Positions 1 through 9,023 of a DNA stretch of 58,141 nt are shown here, piece by piece. Origin of the DNA: Halieaceae bacterium (GTDB lineage Bacteria > Pseudomonadota > Gammaproteobacteria > Pseudomonadales > Halieaceae); NCBI GenBank assembly GCA_016744355.1, contig JADGEN010000013.1:1-58141 (forward strand). The letters run 5' to 3'. Position 1 is the first letter of the stretch, and each line of letters begins with the position of its first letter. The notes below the pieces were generated by a model that was given only the letters and a program-made list of their open reading frames with translations, made no database searches and had not been told where the DNA came from. Both the position numbers and the translations under genes were made by a program.

Positions 1-33
1 GCCCTACACCAAGACCCCAAGAATGCGCTATGC

Positions 34-55
34 TTCCCCTCAATAATAAGGGGAA
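34..55 (+). promoter_or_regulatory. Hairpin enclosing the ribosome binding site of the first gene
   Basis: TTCCCCT (34-40) is the exact reverse complement of AGGGGAA (49-55), leaving an 8-base loop. The right arm is the Shine-Dalgarno sequence for the ATG at 62, so the stem would mask it. The pairing is seen in the sequence; any effect on translation is inferred. Nothing coding was seen in bases 1-61. Confidence 0.45.
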
Positions 56-61
56 ATTAGA

Positions 62-1672
62 ATGGCTAGTATCAAGCAATTGCTCAGCGACATCGAAGCC
101 TCTCCAGAGGGTCCCGAAGTTGCCGCTATTTTCGATTTTGACGGCACCATCATCGCGGGCTTTTCGGCCATCGTTTTTATCAAAGAACAATTAAAGCGTG
201 GAGATCTCTCAGTCCGGGATTTTGTCGATTTGACCACCGCCATGACCAATTTTGGCATGGGCAACCTCGGCTTTTCCGGCATGATGGTAGTCAATGCGCA
301 ACTCATGCGCGGAACCGAAGAACAAACCTATGTCGACCTTGGGGAAGAGCTTTATGTTAAGCAAATTTCCCGCCTTATTTACCCCGAGTCACGCGCCCTT
401 GTAGATGCCCACTTGGCAAAAGGACACACAGTTGGTGTTATCTCCTCGGCAACACCTTACCAAGTAGAGCCGGCAGCCAGAGACATGGGCATAGAGCACG
501 TGATGTGCACCTACCTTGAGGTAGAAGACGACAAATTTACCGGCGGGGTGGTGCGACCCACTTGCTTCGGTCAAGGTAAGGTCACCGCCGCAGAAGAATT
601 GGCCAAACAGTACAATGCCGATCTTGATAACAGTTTTTTCTACTCTGACAGCCACGACGATCTGCAATTATTGGAGCGTGTTGGGCACCCGAAGGTACTC
701 AACCCCAACTCCAAACTTGATCGGATAGCGCGACACAACCGATGGCCAGTAGCCAAATTCGGCAGCCGTGGTAGGCCCACCGTTAATCAATTTATCCGGT
801 CCGTCGCTGCAACTGCCAGTCTGGTTTCCAGCTTCGCCGCTGGCTTACCCATTTTGGCCCTCACTGGTTCCCGCCGCGCTTCGCAGAACTTCTCATTCTC
901 TTTGTTTGCAGACACCGCCGGTGCTCTTATCGGCCTGGACCTGAATGTAGTTGGTGAAGAGCACCTATGGGAACAACGCCCAGCCGTATTTGTATTCAAC
1001 CACCAAAGTAAGGCCGATGTGGTTATTTGCGCACAGTTATTGCGCCGTGACATTGCCGGTGTGGGTAAAAAGGAAATCAAAAAAATGCCCTTGATAGGCA
1101 CTGTCATGGAGATGGGTGGTGTGGTTCTGATTGACAGGGGCGACGCAAAAAGCGCAATCAAAGCGATGAAGCCGCTTGTGGATGTGATGAAAAAAGAAGG
1201 CAAATCTGTGGTGTTGGCGCCCGAGGGCACCCGAACTATCTCACCAAAGCTTACTACCTTCAAAAAAGGTGCCTTTCACCTGGCTATACAAGCTGGCGTA
1301 CCGATTATTCCCATTGTTATTCGCAACGCGGGTGACGTTGCCCCCAAGGGAGATTTCGTATACAGACCCGCCACTGTGGATGTAGAAGTATTACCACCGG
1401 TGGACACTGGCAGCTGGAAGGCCGAGACGATTAATGATCATGTACGCGAAGTGCGCAATATGTTTTTGAAAACTCTGGGGCAACCGACTGAAAAGGCATC
1501 TGCATCCACCCGGACAAAAACCAAAACCAAGGCTAAGGCGAAAACCAAGACCGCACCGAAGGCAAAGACAAAGGCTGTAACAAAACCCAAACCCAAACCC
1601 AAAGCAAAGACCAAAGTCAGGCCAAAACTGAAAAGTAAAACTGCACCAAAAACTAAAGCTAAAAAATCCTGA
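62..1672 (+). CDS. HAD-IB phosphatase / PlsC-type 1-acylglycerol-3-phosphate acyltransferase fusion
   Basis: A two-domain protein of 536 residues. The N-terminal half is a HAD-superfamily IB hydrolase with motif I DFDGT at residues 25-29 (nucleophile D25). The second half is a PlsC-type acyltransferase with the H-X4-D motif at H314-D319 and EGTR at 388-391. PlsC enzymes acylate lysophosphatidic acid at the membrane; the HAD substrate is unknown. From about residue 484 to the end is a tail made almost only of Lys, Thr, Pro and Ala, which is not part of the catalytic fold. The ATG at 62 follows AGGGGAA. Its stop overlaps the next start by one base (TGATG), so the two are probably translationally coupled. 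Confidence 0.9.
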   Translation: MASIKQLLSDIEASPEGPEVAAIFDFDGTIIAGFSAIVFIKEQLKRGDLSVRDFVDLTTAMTNFGMGNLGFSGMMVVNAQLMRGTEEQTYVDLGEELYVKQISRLIYPESRALVDAHLAKGHTVGVISSATPYQVEPAARDMGIEHVMCTYLEVEDDKFTGGVVRPTCFGQGKVTAAEELAKQYNADLDNSFFYSDSHDDLQLLERVGHPKVLNPNSKLDRIARHNRWPVAKFGSRGRPTVNQFIRSVAATASLVSSFAAGLPILALTGSRRASQNFSFSLFADTAGALIGLDLNVVGEEHLWEQRPAVFVFNHQSKADVVICAQLLRRDIAGVGKKEIKKMPLIGTVMEMGGVVLIDRGDAKSAIKAMKPLVDVMKKEGKSVVLAPEGTRTISPKLTTFKKGAFHLAIQAGVPIIPIVIRNAGDVAPKGDFVYRPATVDVEVLPPVDTGSWKAETINDHVREVRNMFLKTLGQPTEKASASTRTKTKTKAKAKTKTAPKAKTKAVTKPKPKPKAKTKVRPKLKSKTAPKTKAKKS

Positions 1673-4014
1673 TGCAGGCCGAACTGGAAGAACAATTTAG
1701 AGCCAACCCATGGCCCAACGACAGCTCCGGGGGGGTGGTCTTTATCCTCGACGCCAGAAACCGCTTCGAGCAAAATTTGCTAGAGCAATGGATTGAGCGC
1801 CACTCACCCGATAACCCAGACCAACCTCCCGCCGAACAATTGATTGTCTCCCTAAACGATGACCGCAAAGGCATAGACAGCTCGGCCTTACAAGGCCAAC
1901 TGGACGCATCCGAAAATGCCATTATTGCACCACTGCGTATTGCATGGTCTCCATCGCAGGAGAGCATCGACTCTGGCCCCAGTATCCGCAATTTATTGTT
2001 TGGTGACCCGCGCCGTCCCAGCGCACGACGCGGGCGAAAAATTTTGCAACAACACCCCGACCGGCTCCATCTTATAAGTGGACAGCCAGACTCCAGAGCC
2101 AATCTTCTACAACGCTTTAAGCATCAAGAGAAGCAGGATGAAGATAACTCAGATCGGTTCGCCGCTTTTGTCGCACGCCAAGCAGCACTGGTACTGGATA
2201 TTTCCGAGCGACGACTGCACGGTGGGCGCTACAAAGTGCCTCGCTTCGTGGCGGAGCATTTAAAAACCAGCCCCGCTTATCGCAGTGCTGTGCGTGAAAT
2301 TGCCGTTGAGAAAAACGCCAAAAGAGAGGACATCGTCAAGGAAGCGTCCACCTATATGAAGGAAATGATTTCCATTCCCAGTACCTTCTGGCTGGACTTC
2401 TACGCGCGCTTCAACAGTTTCTGCCTGGGCCTGGGTTATGAAGACAAAATTGTTTACCGCCAGTCCGACGTGGAGGAAATGCGCCAAATTGTTCGCGACC
2501 ACCCCGCCATGTTGCTCTGGACCCACAAAACCTACCTCGACGGCATGGTGATCCCAAAAGTTCTCTACGAAAATGATTTTCCCATGCCGCATATGTTTGG
2601 AGGCGCCAACATGGCCTTCGCCGGATTGGGATATATGCTACGTCGGGCTGGAGCTATTTTCATACGCCGCAGTTTTCAGGACAACACCTTATACAAACTA
2701 ACCTTGCGGCATTATATCGGCTATCTCATGGAGAAGCGTTTTCCCATGAACTGGGCCTTTGAAGGCACCCGGTCACGTATGGGCAAGCTGATGCCTCCAC
2801 GCTACGGCTTGCTCAAATATGTGCTTGAGGCCTGCCACACCACCGATGCACGAAACATCCACATTATTCCAATCTCTATAAGCTACGATCTGATTCGGGA
2901 TGTCGAAGAATATGCCACGGAGCAAACTGGCCGCGGCAAGGGCGCCGAATCGCTAAGCTGGTTTATCGGGTATATCCGCAGCCTGGCCAAGCCCATGGGT
3001 AAGGTCTACATGGATATTGGAAAACCCGTAGTGCTGGAGCGGGCACCAGACCCGGATGACAGTCTGGCTCTGTCAAAAATAGCCTTTGAAATTGCCGTTG
3101 AAGCAAACAATGTCACCCCCATAACGTTCCCCTCCCTGGTAACTATGAGTCTTCTGGGCGCTGCCCCCAAGGCCCTTACTGAAGCTGAAGTTATCAATGA
3201 CTTGCGCGCATTGCTAAAATGGGCCGAGGCCAGAGACCTGCGCATTTCCAGTGACTTTGACCGTGACTATGCAGACCATATAGATGGCTTGCTGGGCATC
3301 ATGATAGACGAAGGCGTTGTCACGCGTTATGACCAGGGCCCGGAAATCATCTACGGTATCGCCCTGGAACAACACCCGGTCGCCAGCTACTACCGCAACA
3401 CCATCATCCACTTTTTCGTGAACAAGGCCATCATCGAACTGGCACTGGTAAAAGCCAGCGAAACAGAAGGTGTAGAAGCACTGGATGCTTTTTGGGCCGA
3501 GGTCGAGTATTTACGCGACTTATTCAAGTTTGAATTTTTCTACGCGCCCAGTGAAGAGTTTCAGCAAGAAATTCGAACCGATCTGGATCGCTACGACAGT
3601 AATTGGCACGCTCTCATGAGTCAGGGATCGGTGGGTGCTTTGCAACTACTGAACTCAATGTTCCCCCTGGTTTCGCATGCCACACTGCTAACCTATGCAG
3701 AAGCCTACTCTATTGTCGTAGATCTGGTGGCGAGAATGGACGCCGGCGAGACACTCGAAAAAGACACCTGTGTTTCCGACGCTCTGCGCCTTGGTCATCA
3801 GGCCTACCTGCAACGCAGAATTAGCAGCGAATCTTCTATTGGAAAATTACTGTTTGCTAACGGGTTCAAAATGCTGCAACACCGTAAGCTCACCGAGGGC
3901 GGTGATGAAAGCGTTGCCAAGGCCCGAAAAGATATGGCCCGCGAAATGCGTGAATTGTTGCGCCGCGTGGATATTATTCGCGCTCTGGCGGCAGCCAGCC
4001 GCAGCACTCAGTAG
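1672..4014 (+). CDS. PlsB-like glycerol-3-phosphate / DHAP acyltransferase
   Basis: 780 residues, close to the length of E. coli PlsB (about 807). The acyltransferase core has H-X4-D at H285-D290, an FIRRSF segment typical of the GPAT/DHAPAT family, and EGTRSR starting at E364. The long C-terminal region resembles the helical tail of PlsB. The likely role is the first acylation of glycerol-3-phosphate at the inner membrane. It lies between a PlsC-type enzyme (one-base overlap) and gpsA (34 bases downstream), which fits a complete phosphatidate-forming unit. Whether the acceptor is glycerol-3-phosphate or DHAP cannot be read from the sequence. Confidence 0.85.
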   Translation: MQAELEEQFRANPWPNDSSGGVVFILDARNRFEQNLLEQWIERHSPDNPDQPPAEQLIVSLNDDRKGIDSSALQGQLDASENAIIAPLRIAWSPSQESIDSGPSIRNLLFGDPRRPSARRGRKILQQHPDRLHLISGQPDSRANLLQRFKHQEKQDEDNSDRFAAFVARQAALVLDISERRLHGGRYKVPRFVAEHLKTSPAYRSAVREIAVEKNAKREDIVKEASTYMKEMISIPSTFWLDFYARFNSFCLGLGYEDKIVYRQSDVEEMRQIVRDHPAMLLWTHKTYLDGMVIPKVLYENDFPMPHMFGGANMAFAGLGYMLRRAGAIFIRRSFQDNTLYKLTLRHYIGYLMEKRFPMNWAFEGTRSRMGKLMPPRYGLLKYVLEACHTTDARNIHIIPISISYDLIRDVEEYATEQTGRGKGAESLSWFIGYIRSLAKPMGKVYMDIGKPVVLERAPDPDDSLALSKIAFEIAVEANNVTPITFPSLVTMSLLGAAPKALTEAEVINDLRALLKWAEARDLRISSDFDRDYADHIDGLLGIMIDEGVVTRYDQGPEIIYGIALEQHPVASYYRNTIIHFFVNKAIIELALVKASETEGVEALDAFWAEVEYLRDLFKFEFFYAPSEEFQQEIRTDLDRYDSNWHALMSQGSVGALQLLNSMFPLVSHATLLTYAEAYSIVVDLVARMDAGETLEKDTCVSDALRLGHQAYLQRRISSESSIGKLLFANGFKMLQHRKLTEGGDESVAKARKDMAREMRELLRRVDIIRALAAASRSTQ

Positions 4015-4048
4015 CAGCAACTACACATAATAAAAACAGGAACTTAAA

Positions 4049-5065
4049 ATGTCCGCAATAAAATCGAGTTTGAAGGTCAGCCTGATGGGCGGTGGCTCCT
4101 GGGGCACCACGGTAGCCTCACTGGTATGCCGCAACGCACCGGTCACGCTGTGGGCACGAAACCCGGACACCGTAACTGAGATCAATGAAAAACACAGCAA
4201 CGAAACCTATCTGCCCGGCGCTGCTTTGCCAGAAAAGCTGACCGCTACAAATAGTATCAGTGAAGCGGCCTCCGCAGCCGACGTTATTATCATGGGCATT
4301 CCCTCACACAATTTTCGCACGGTGCTGGAAGAGGTCAAACTTCATATACGCCCCTGGGTGCCCATCATCACCCTCACTAAAGGGCTGGAGCTAAAGTCGG
4401 GCATGCGAATGACCGAAGTCATCAACGAAGTTTTACCCGGCCACCCTGCGGGCGTATTAACCGGGCCAAACCTGGCCAGGGAAATTATGGCAGGTCAGGC
4501 CGCCGCCAGTGTCATCGCCATGGAAGACCCTATTATCATGAAGGAGTTACAACCACTGTTTAACAGTGGCTTGTTTCGCGTGTACACCAACCACGACATC
4601 ATCGGCTGTGAACTGGGCGGTGTATTGAAAAATATTATCGCCATTGCTGTGGGCATGGGCGACGGCCAGGGTGCTGGCGACAATACTCGCTCTGCGCTTA
4701 TTACCCGAGGTCTGGCCGAGGTCACTCGACTAGGTGTGGCCATGGGTGGACGGGCGGAAACATTCGCAGGGCTCGCCGGCATGGGTGACATGATCGCCAC
4801 CTGCACCAGCGACCAGAGCCGCAACCGCCATGTGGGCGTAGAGCTGGGTAAAGGGCGCGAGATGAAAGAAATTATCGATGAGATGTTAATGGTGGCCGAG
4901 GGGGCGAAAAGCGCACCGGCGGTTATCGCACTGGCAGAGAAATACAATGTTGAAATGCCCATCGCCCAGGATGTACACCGTGTGGTATCGGGCGAATCTT
5001 CAGCCTCACGCGCCTTCAAAGGCCTGTTACGCGTTGCAGCCGGAGCCGAACATGAACCAGGTTAA
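4049..5065 (+). CDS. gpsA: NAD(P)H-dependent glycerol-3-phosphate dehydrogenase
   Basis: Reduces dihydroxyacetone phosphate to sn-glycerol-3-phosphate, the backbone for phospholipids. At 338 residues it has the usual GpsA length. The N-terminal Rossmann loop reads GGGSWG (residues 14-19), and the catalytic Lys lies in GGVLKN (K194). The conserved segments TRSALITRGLAE and FAGLAGMGD are also present. The ATG is preceded by CAGGAAC. It follows two glycerolipid acyltransferase genes, so substrate supply and use are encoded together. Its last 14 bases overlap the start of pbpG. Confidence 0.96.
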   Translation: MSAIKSSLKVSLMGGGSWGTTVASLVCRNAPVTLWARNPDTVTEINEKHSNETYLPGAALPEKLTATNSISEAASAADVIIMGIPSHNFRTVLEEVKLHIRPWVPIITLTKGLELKSGMRMTEVINEVLPGHPAGVLTGPNLAREIMAGQAAASVIAMEDPIIMKELQPLFNSGLFRVYTNHDIIGCELGGVLKNIIAIAVGMGDGQGAGDNTRSALITRGLAEVTRLGVAMGGRAETFAGLAGMGDMIATCTSDQSRNRHVGVELGKGREMKEIIDEMLMVAEGAKSAPAVIALAEKYNVEMPIAQDVHRVVSGESSASRAFKGLLRVAAGAEHEPG

Positions 5066-5930
5066 GCGGACTCAGAGACAGTCCAATCACCACTTATATA
5101 GACTCGCCTGCACATTGGCGCTTTGTTTCGTCGCAATACTCAATGTCAGTGCCGCAACCACCAAGTCCCATTTTTCCGAGCTCAGCGGCGAGCCAAAACT
5201 GCGCTCAGCGTCCGCTCTGATTACTGACTCCAGTGGCGAAATTATCTACAGCAAAGACGTGGACACTGTGCGCCCCATCGCTTCCCTCACCAAGCTGATG
5301 ACCGCTATGGTAATTCTAGATAGTGGACTGAGCCTGGATGAAGAAATCACCATCACCAAGGAAGATCGCGACCTGGTGCGGCTCACCGGTTCTCGTCTGG
5401 AGTATGGCGCTACACTGTCGCGCCGAGAAATGCTGCAGCTTGCTCTCATGTCTTCAGAAAACAGGGCTGCCACCGCTTTGGGACGTACCTATCCCGGCGG
5501 CATGAACAAATTTGTGGTCGCTATGAATACCAAGGCAAAATCACTGGGCATGTCCGATAGCCAATTCTCTGACCCTGCAGGATTGCATACAAAAAATGAA
5601 GCCACGGCAAGCGACCTGTCAAAAATGGTAACAGCAGCACTCAGCTACCCCCTTATTACACAGGCCACCACCACAACGCGCCAAGAAGTTCATCCCTATT
5701 CGAAACGCGGCCCACTGCGCTATGGCAACACCAACCGCTTGCTGAAGAACAAAAGCTGGGACATCGCCCTGAGCAAAACCGGCTACATTAACGAGGCCGG
5801 TCGCTGCCTGATTATGAGCGCCAGCATTGATGGCGAAGAGGTTTCTATCATCTTGCTCAATTCGTTTGGCAAACTAACACCCTTCGGAGATTCGAACCGA
5901 CTGCGCAAATGGATGTTAACCAACAGCTAA
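5052..5930 (+). CDS. pbpG: D-alanyl-D-alanine endopeptidase (penicillin-binding protein 7)
   Basis: A periplasmic serine peptidase of the S11 family that cleaves D-Ala cross-links in peptidoglycan. The three active-site motifs are present: S78-L-T-K81, S135-E-N137 and K242-T-G244. A hydrophobic signal segment spans about residues 17-35. I chose the ATG at 5052, inside the end of gpsA, because it directly precedes a plausible positively charged signal peptide; the frame is open further upstream. 292 residues matches the PbpG family and is shorter than DacA-type carboxypeptidases, which carry an extra C-terminal domain. Confidence 0.9.
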   Translation: MNQVKRTQRQSNHHLYRLACTLALCFVAILNVSAATTKSHFSELSGEPKLRSASALITDSSGEIIYSKDVDTVRPIASLTKLMTAMVILDSGLSLDEEITITKEDRDLVRLTGSRLEYGATLSRREMLQLALMSSENRAATALGRTYPGGMNKFVVAMNTKAKSLGMSDSQFSDPAGLHTKNEATASDLSKMVTAALSYPLITQATTTTRQEVHPYSKRGPLRYGNTNRLLKNKSWDIALSKTGYINEAGRCLIMSASIDGEEVSIILLNSFGKLTPFGDSNRLRKWMLTNS

Positions 5931-5965
5931 GTCCAGCCAACGCCATAATCCTATAGGCAAAATAC

Positions 5966-7261
5966 TTGAACGAATCATCGCCCAGCTTTTTTCAACGTAC
6001 ACTGCAGCGCGCCTGTGACATAGAGGCTTCAGAGGTGCGGGCGACTCTGTCATCTTTTTTGTTCGTGCTTATTCTTATGGCCGCCTACTACATTCTGCGG
6101 CCAGTGCGCGACGCCATGGCCAGCGACTGGAGCGATGCGGAAGTCAGCTGGTTGTGGACCTTCACTTTTTTCTTCAGCGCAATCGCGGTGTCGCTGTATG
6201 GTGCGGCTGTAGCACGGGTCAAATTTGTTCGCCTGGTGCCGTCAGTCTATGGCTTTTTTGCCCTCAGCTTTGTGCTTTTTTATGTCGGCACACAAATTCT
6301 GGCTGACAGAACCCTACTGGATAAATCTTTCTACGTATGGGTCAGTGTTTTCAGCTTGTTCCATATCTCGGTGTTCTGGAGTTTCATGGCGGATTTTTTC
6401 TCCCGCCCCCAGGCAACGCGACTATTTGGTTTTATCGGTGCGGGTGCCAGCGCCGGCGGCATCGTTGGTCCGGCTATTGCAGCGGTGCTCGCAAAGGATG
6501 TAGGCACAGACCAACTTCTGCTTCTTGCCAGCGTACTGCTGACAATCACTATCCCAACCATTGTTCTGCTGCAACGCCTCAAGACTGCAAGCTATCGTAA
6601 CGGTGGCGACGCCATAGGCGGCAACCCCTTCGCGGGATATAGCGAATTTATCAAGAGTCCTTTTTTGTTGGGCATTGGGGTTTTTATTCTTCTGTATACC
6701 TCCATCGGCTCGTTTGTCTATTTTGAGCTGAAAAATTTACTGGCAGATTACGACAGAGAAACACGATCACAAATTTGGGCAACCATGGATCTGGTCGTAA
6801 ACAGCATGACCCTAGTTATTGGTGCCTTCGCCACGGGTAGAATTGCCAAACACATGGGCCTGCCGTTCACCCTGGCATCCGTTCCAGTGTTAATTGCTGC
6901 AGGCCTGCTCACTCTTGCAGCTGCGCCGACCGTCGGCATTGTTATTGCCATTCAAGTCATCCGTCGCGCGGGAAATTACGCCATTACCCGGCCAGCCAGG
7001 GAAATGCTATTCACCGCTGTCGACCGTGAAGCTCGCTTTAAGGCAAAACCTGTGATTGATATTGTTATTTACCGCGGTGGTGACATGCTAAACGCTTGGG
7101 CTTTCACCGCCTTAACCCACGGCCTGGGTCTGGGTCTCGCAGCGGTGGCCGGAGTTGGTGCAGCGATAGCATGCCTTTGGGCTGTCACTGGGATCTATCT
7201 GGGGCGGCATTTCCATGCCACTCAAACCCAGCAGGAAACAGACACAGGCACCAATTTGTAG
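5966..7261 (+). CDS. MFS / ATP-ADP-translocase-like membrane transporter
   Basis: 431 residues with about 12 hydrophobic membrane segments. The opening AAYYILRPVRDAMAS resembles the start of the NTP/NDP exchanger (TLC/Npt) group and related MFS proteins. In free-living bacteria such homologues have no established substrate. The start is a TTG, with only a weak upstream purine stretch, so the exact N-terminus is uncertain. It follows pbpG by 35 bases on the same strand. Nucleotide exchange should not be assumed from the fold alone. Confidence 0.75.
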   Translation: MNESSPSFFQRTLQRACDIEASEVRATLSSFLFVLILMAAYYILRPVRDAMASDWSDAEVSWLWTFTFFFSAIAVSLYGAAVARVKFVRLVPSVYGFFALSFVLFYVGTQILADRTLLDKSFYVWVSVFSLFHISVFWSFMADFFSRPQATRLFGFIGAGASAGGIVGPAIAAVLAKDVGTDQLLLLASVLLTITIPTIVLLQRLKTASYRNGGDAIGGNPFAGYSEFIKSPFLLGIGVFILLYTSIGSFVYFELKNLLADYDRETRSQIWATMDLVVNSMTLVIGAFATGRIAKHMGLPFTLASVPVLIAAGLLTLAAAPTVGIVIAIQVIRRAGNYAITRPAREMLFTAVDREARFKAKPVIDIVIYRGGDMLNAWAFTALTHGLGLGLAAVAGVGAAIACLWAVTGIYLGRHFHATQTQQETDTGTNL

Positions 7262-7391
7262 CCCCAAATCGCGCTATGGATATAAATAATTGAGCCAGAC
7301 CTAACTCCTTGCGCCGCAGCGCCCAGCAATAATTCCCCTACCTCACATAATGACTATACTCAACACATTCAGAATCTGGAGGTAATTTATT

Positions 7392-8480
7392 ATGGCAACG
7401 GCGGCAGAGTACGGATTGGGACCCAACACCTTTCCTCGGGGTTGGTTTGTAGTAGCAGAGAGTAAAGAGCTGGACGAGGGGCCCATGGCTGTTCGCTTTT
7501 TTGGCCAGGATCTGGCCCTTTATCGTGCAGAAGATGGCACGCCTGTAATGCTTGATGCCTATTGCGCACATATGGGCACACACATCACCGCAAGCACCAG
7601 CACCATGCTGGTGAAGAATGGCCTTCAGATTGAAGGCAGCTCCATTCGATGTCCTTATCACGGTTGGCGTTACAGCGCTGAAGGTCATGTGGACGACATT
7701 CCCTACTCCGAAGGCCCCTACCCTAAATCGGCTTCCATTCGCTCCTATCCGGTAAAAGACAATATGGGATGCGTGATGGCCTGGTACGACCCGGACGGAG
7801 CAGAACCCGAATACGATGCGCCCTTCCTACCCGAATGGGATGACAGTCAGTGGGTACGCTGGGAACTGGATCACTTGGGTGAACTGCCCGTGCACCCGCA
7901 GGAAATTCTCGACAATATGGCTGACGTACAACATCTGGGACCCACTCATGGTGCGCCCAGCGAGTACTTTGAGAATGAGTTTAAAGACCACGTTTGTATT
8001 CAGCGCCAGGGCGGTGAAATGCAGCTGTATGACACCTACCTATACACTTCTACCTGGTATACAGGCCCCGGCATTCTGCTGTCCAAGCAGGTGTTCGCCG
8101 GCAACACTATGTACGAATTGATTGCCAATACACCCGTGGATGACGGTGTAAGCAAAGCCTGGCACGGTGTATTGTTCTGCGGCAGCGCAGATGTTGCAAC
8201 AGAGGAAGACAAAGCTGCAGCCAATGAAGCGCAGGCAGGCGCTCTGGTGGCTTTCGGGGCCGACTTTAATGTGTGGGCCAACAAGCGCCCTGCACTTAAG
8301 ATTATGCAACTCAAAACCGATGGCCCCTTCAAAACCGTGCGTAAATGGTATTCCCAGTTTTATGCCGCAGCCGAAGATGTACCCGCTATTCGCGATGAGT
8401 TAAACGGCATCGTGCATACTCTGAACATGGCGACACCGGCAGAAGCCAATCACAATATCGACGAAGGTCTTCCTTTTTAA
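7392..8480 (+). CDS. Rieske non-heme iron oxygenase, KshA-like
   Basis: 362 residues, the length of a ring-hydroxylating oxygenase alpha subunit. The N-terminal Rieske [2Fe-2S] ligands are C58-x-H60 and C87-P-Y-H90. The mononuclear iron site includes D178, H181 and H186 (D-x2-H-x4-H). The general layout recalls 3-ketosteroid 9-alpha-hydroxylase (KshA) and related single-component-type oxygenases. The substrate is unknown; no reductase partner is adjacent. The ATG follows CTGGAGGT at a good distance. Free-standing oxygenases of this type usually borrow a ferredoxin reductase encoded elsewhere. Confidence 0.88.
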   Translation: MATAAEYGLGPNTFPRGWFVVAESKELDEGPMAVRFFGQDLALYRAEDGTPVMLDAYCAHMGTHITASTSTMLVKNGLQIEGSSIRCPYHGWRYSAEGHVDDIPYSEGPYPKSASIRSYPVKDNMGCVMAWYDPDGAEPEYDAPFLPEWDDSQWVRWELDHLGELPVHPQEILDNMADVQHLGPTHGAPSEYFENEFKDHVCIQRQGGEMQLYDTYLYTSTWYTGPGILLSKQVFAGNTMYELIANTPVDDGVSKAWHGVLFCGSADVATEEDKAAANEAQAGALVAFGADFNVWANKRPALKIMQLKTDGPFKTVRKWYSQFYAAAEDVPAIRDELNGIVHTLNMATPAEANHNIDEGLPF

Positions 8481-8567
8481 GCGGAGTCGCAACGACGGTT
8501 GGCGTAAAAACCAAAATGGTTCTATTATCAATGGAGGCTCACACAATAAAGTAGAAAGGAGTTTCCA

Positions 8568-8996
8568 TTGGACGTCGTTGTCATCATTCTATTGGCAGTC
8601 GTGATCGTGTTTGTACTAATGAAGATGCGAGCTGCCCCCAGGAAAAAGACCCGGGCCAAAGCGCCCAGAAAAGGCCATAAGGTCTCAACTGCAGGTAAAC
8701 GCAAGCTCGCTGTCGCCAATGATTTTCCCTCTGTGTCTATCCAGTTTGGCCCCAGTGCCTGTCAGGCCGTTAAAGACCTAACTGACCAACGTTTTCTGGC
8801 AGACGATGCCCCCAGTGTGCCTCTGCCAAACTGCAACTCGGCTAACTGTACCTGTAAGTTTGTGCATCATGACGTTAGGCGCGAACATGATGAAGACAGG
8901 CGTGCCCATAGCTCATTGCGCACGACCCTTTACGGAGACAGTGGAAAACCCGAACGACGACACGGCGGCAGACGTCGTAGCTCCGACCCCAGGTAG
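8568..8996 (+). CDS. Small membrane-anchored Cys/His-motif protein of unknown function
   Basis: 142 residues beginning with one strongly hydrophobic segment (residues 2-18), then a very basic stretch (21-46). A compact cluster of C89, C94, C96, H100, H101 and H107 follows, set in the context CNSANCTCKFVHHD and followed by repeated RR/D residues. The arrangement suggests a cytoplasmic, metal-binding domain held at the membrane. The start is a TTG, supported by AAAGGAG at 8555-8561 seven bases upstream. I do not recognise a named family. It is convergent with the acylase gene that ends at 9024. Confidence 0.72.
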   Translation: MDVVVIILLAVVIVFVLMKMRAAPRKKTRAKAPRKGHKVSTAGKRKLAVANDFPSVSIQFGPSACQAVKDLTDQRFLADDAPSVPLPNCNSANCTCKFVHHDVRREHDEDRRAHSSLRTTLYGDSGKPERRHGGRRRSSDPR

Positions 8997-9023
8997 CGCC
9001 CCAAACGCCGTGAGCGCGGTTCG

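Noticed and set aside
4495-5019. Minus-strand open frame of 174 codons
   Set aside because: Antisense to gpsA and Ser/Pro/Met-rich; typical shadow of a conserved gene.
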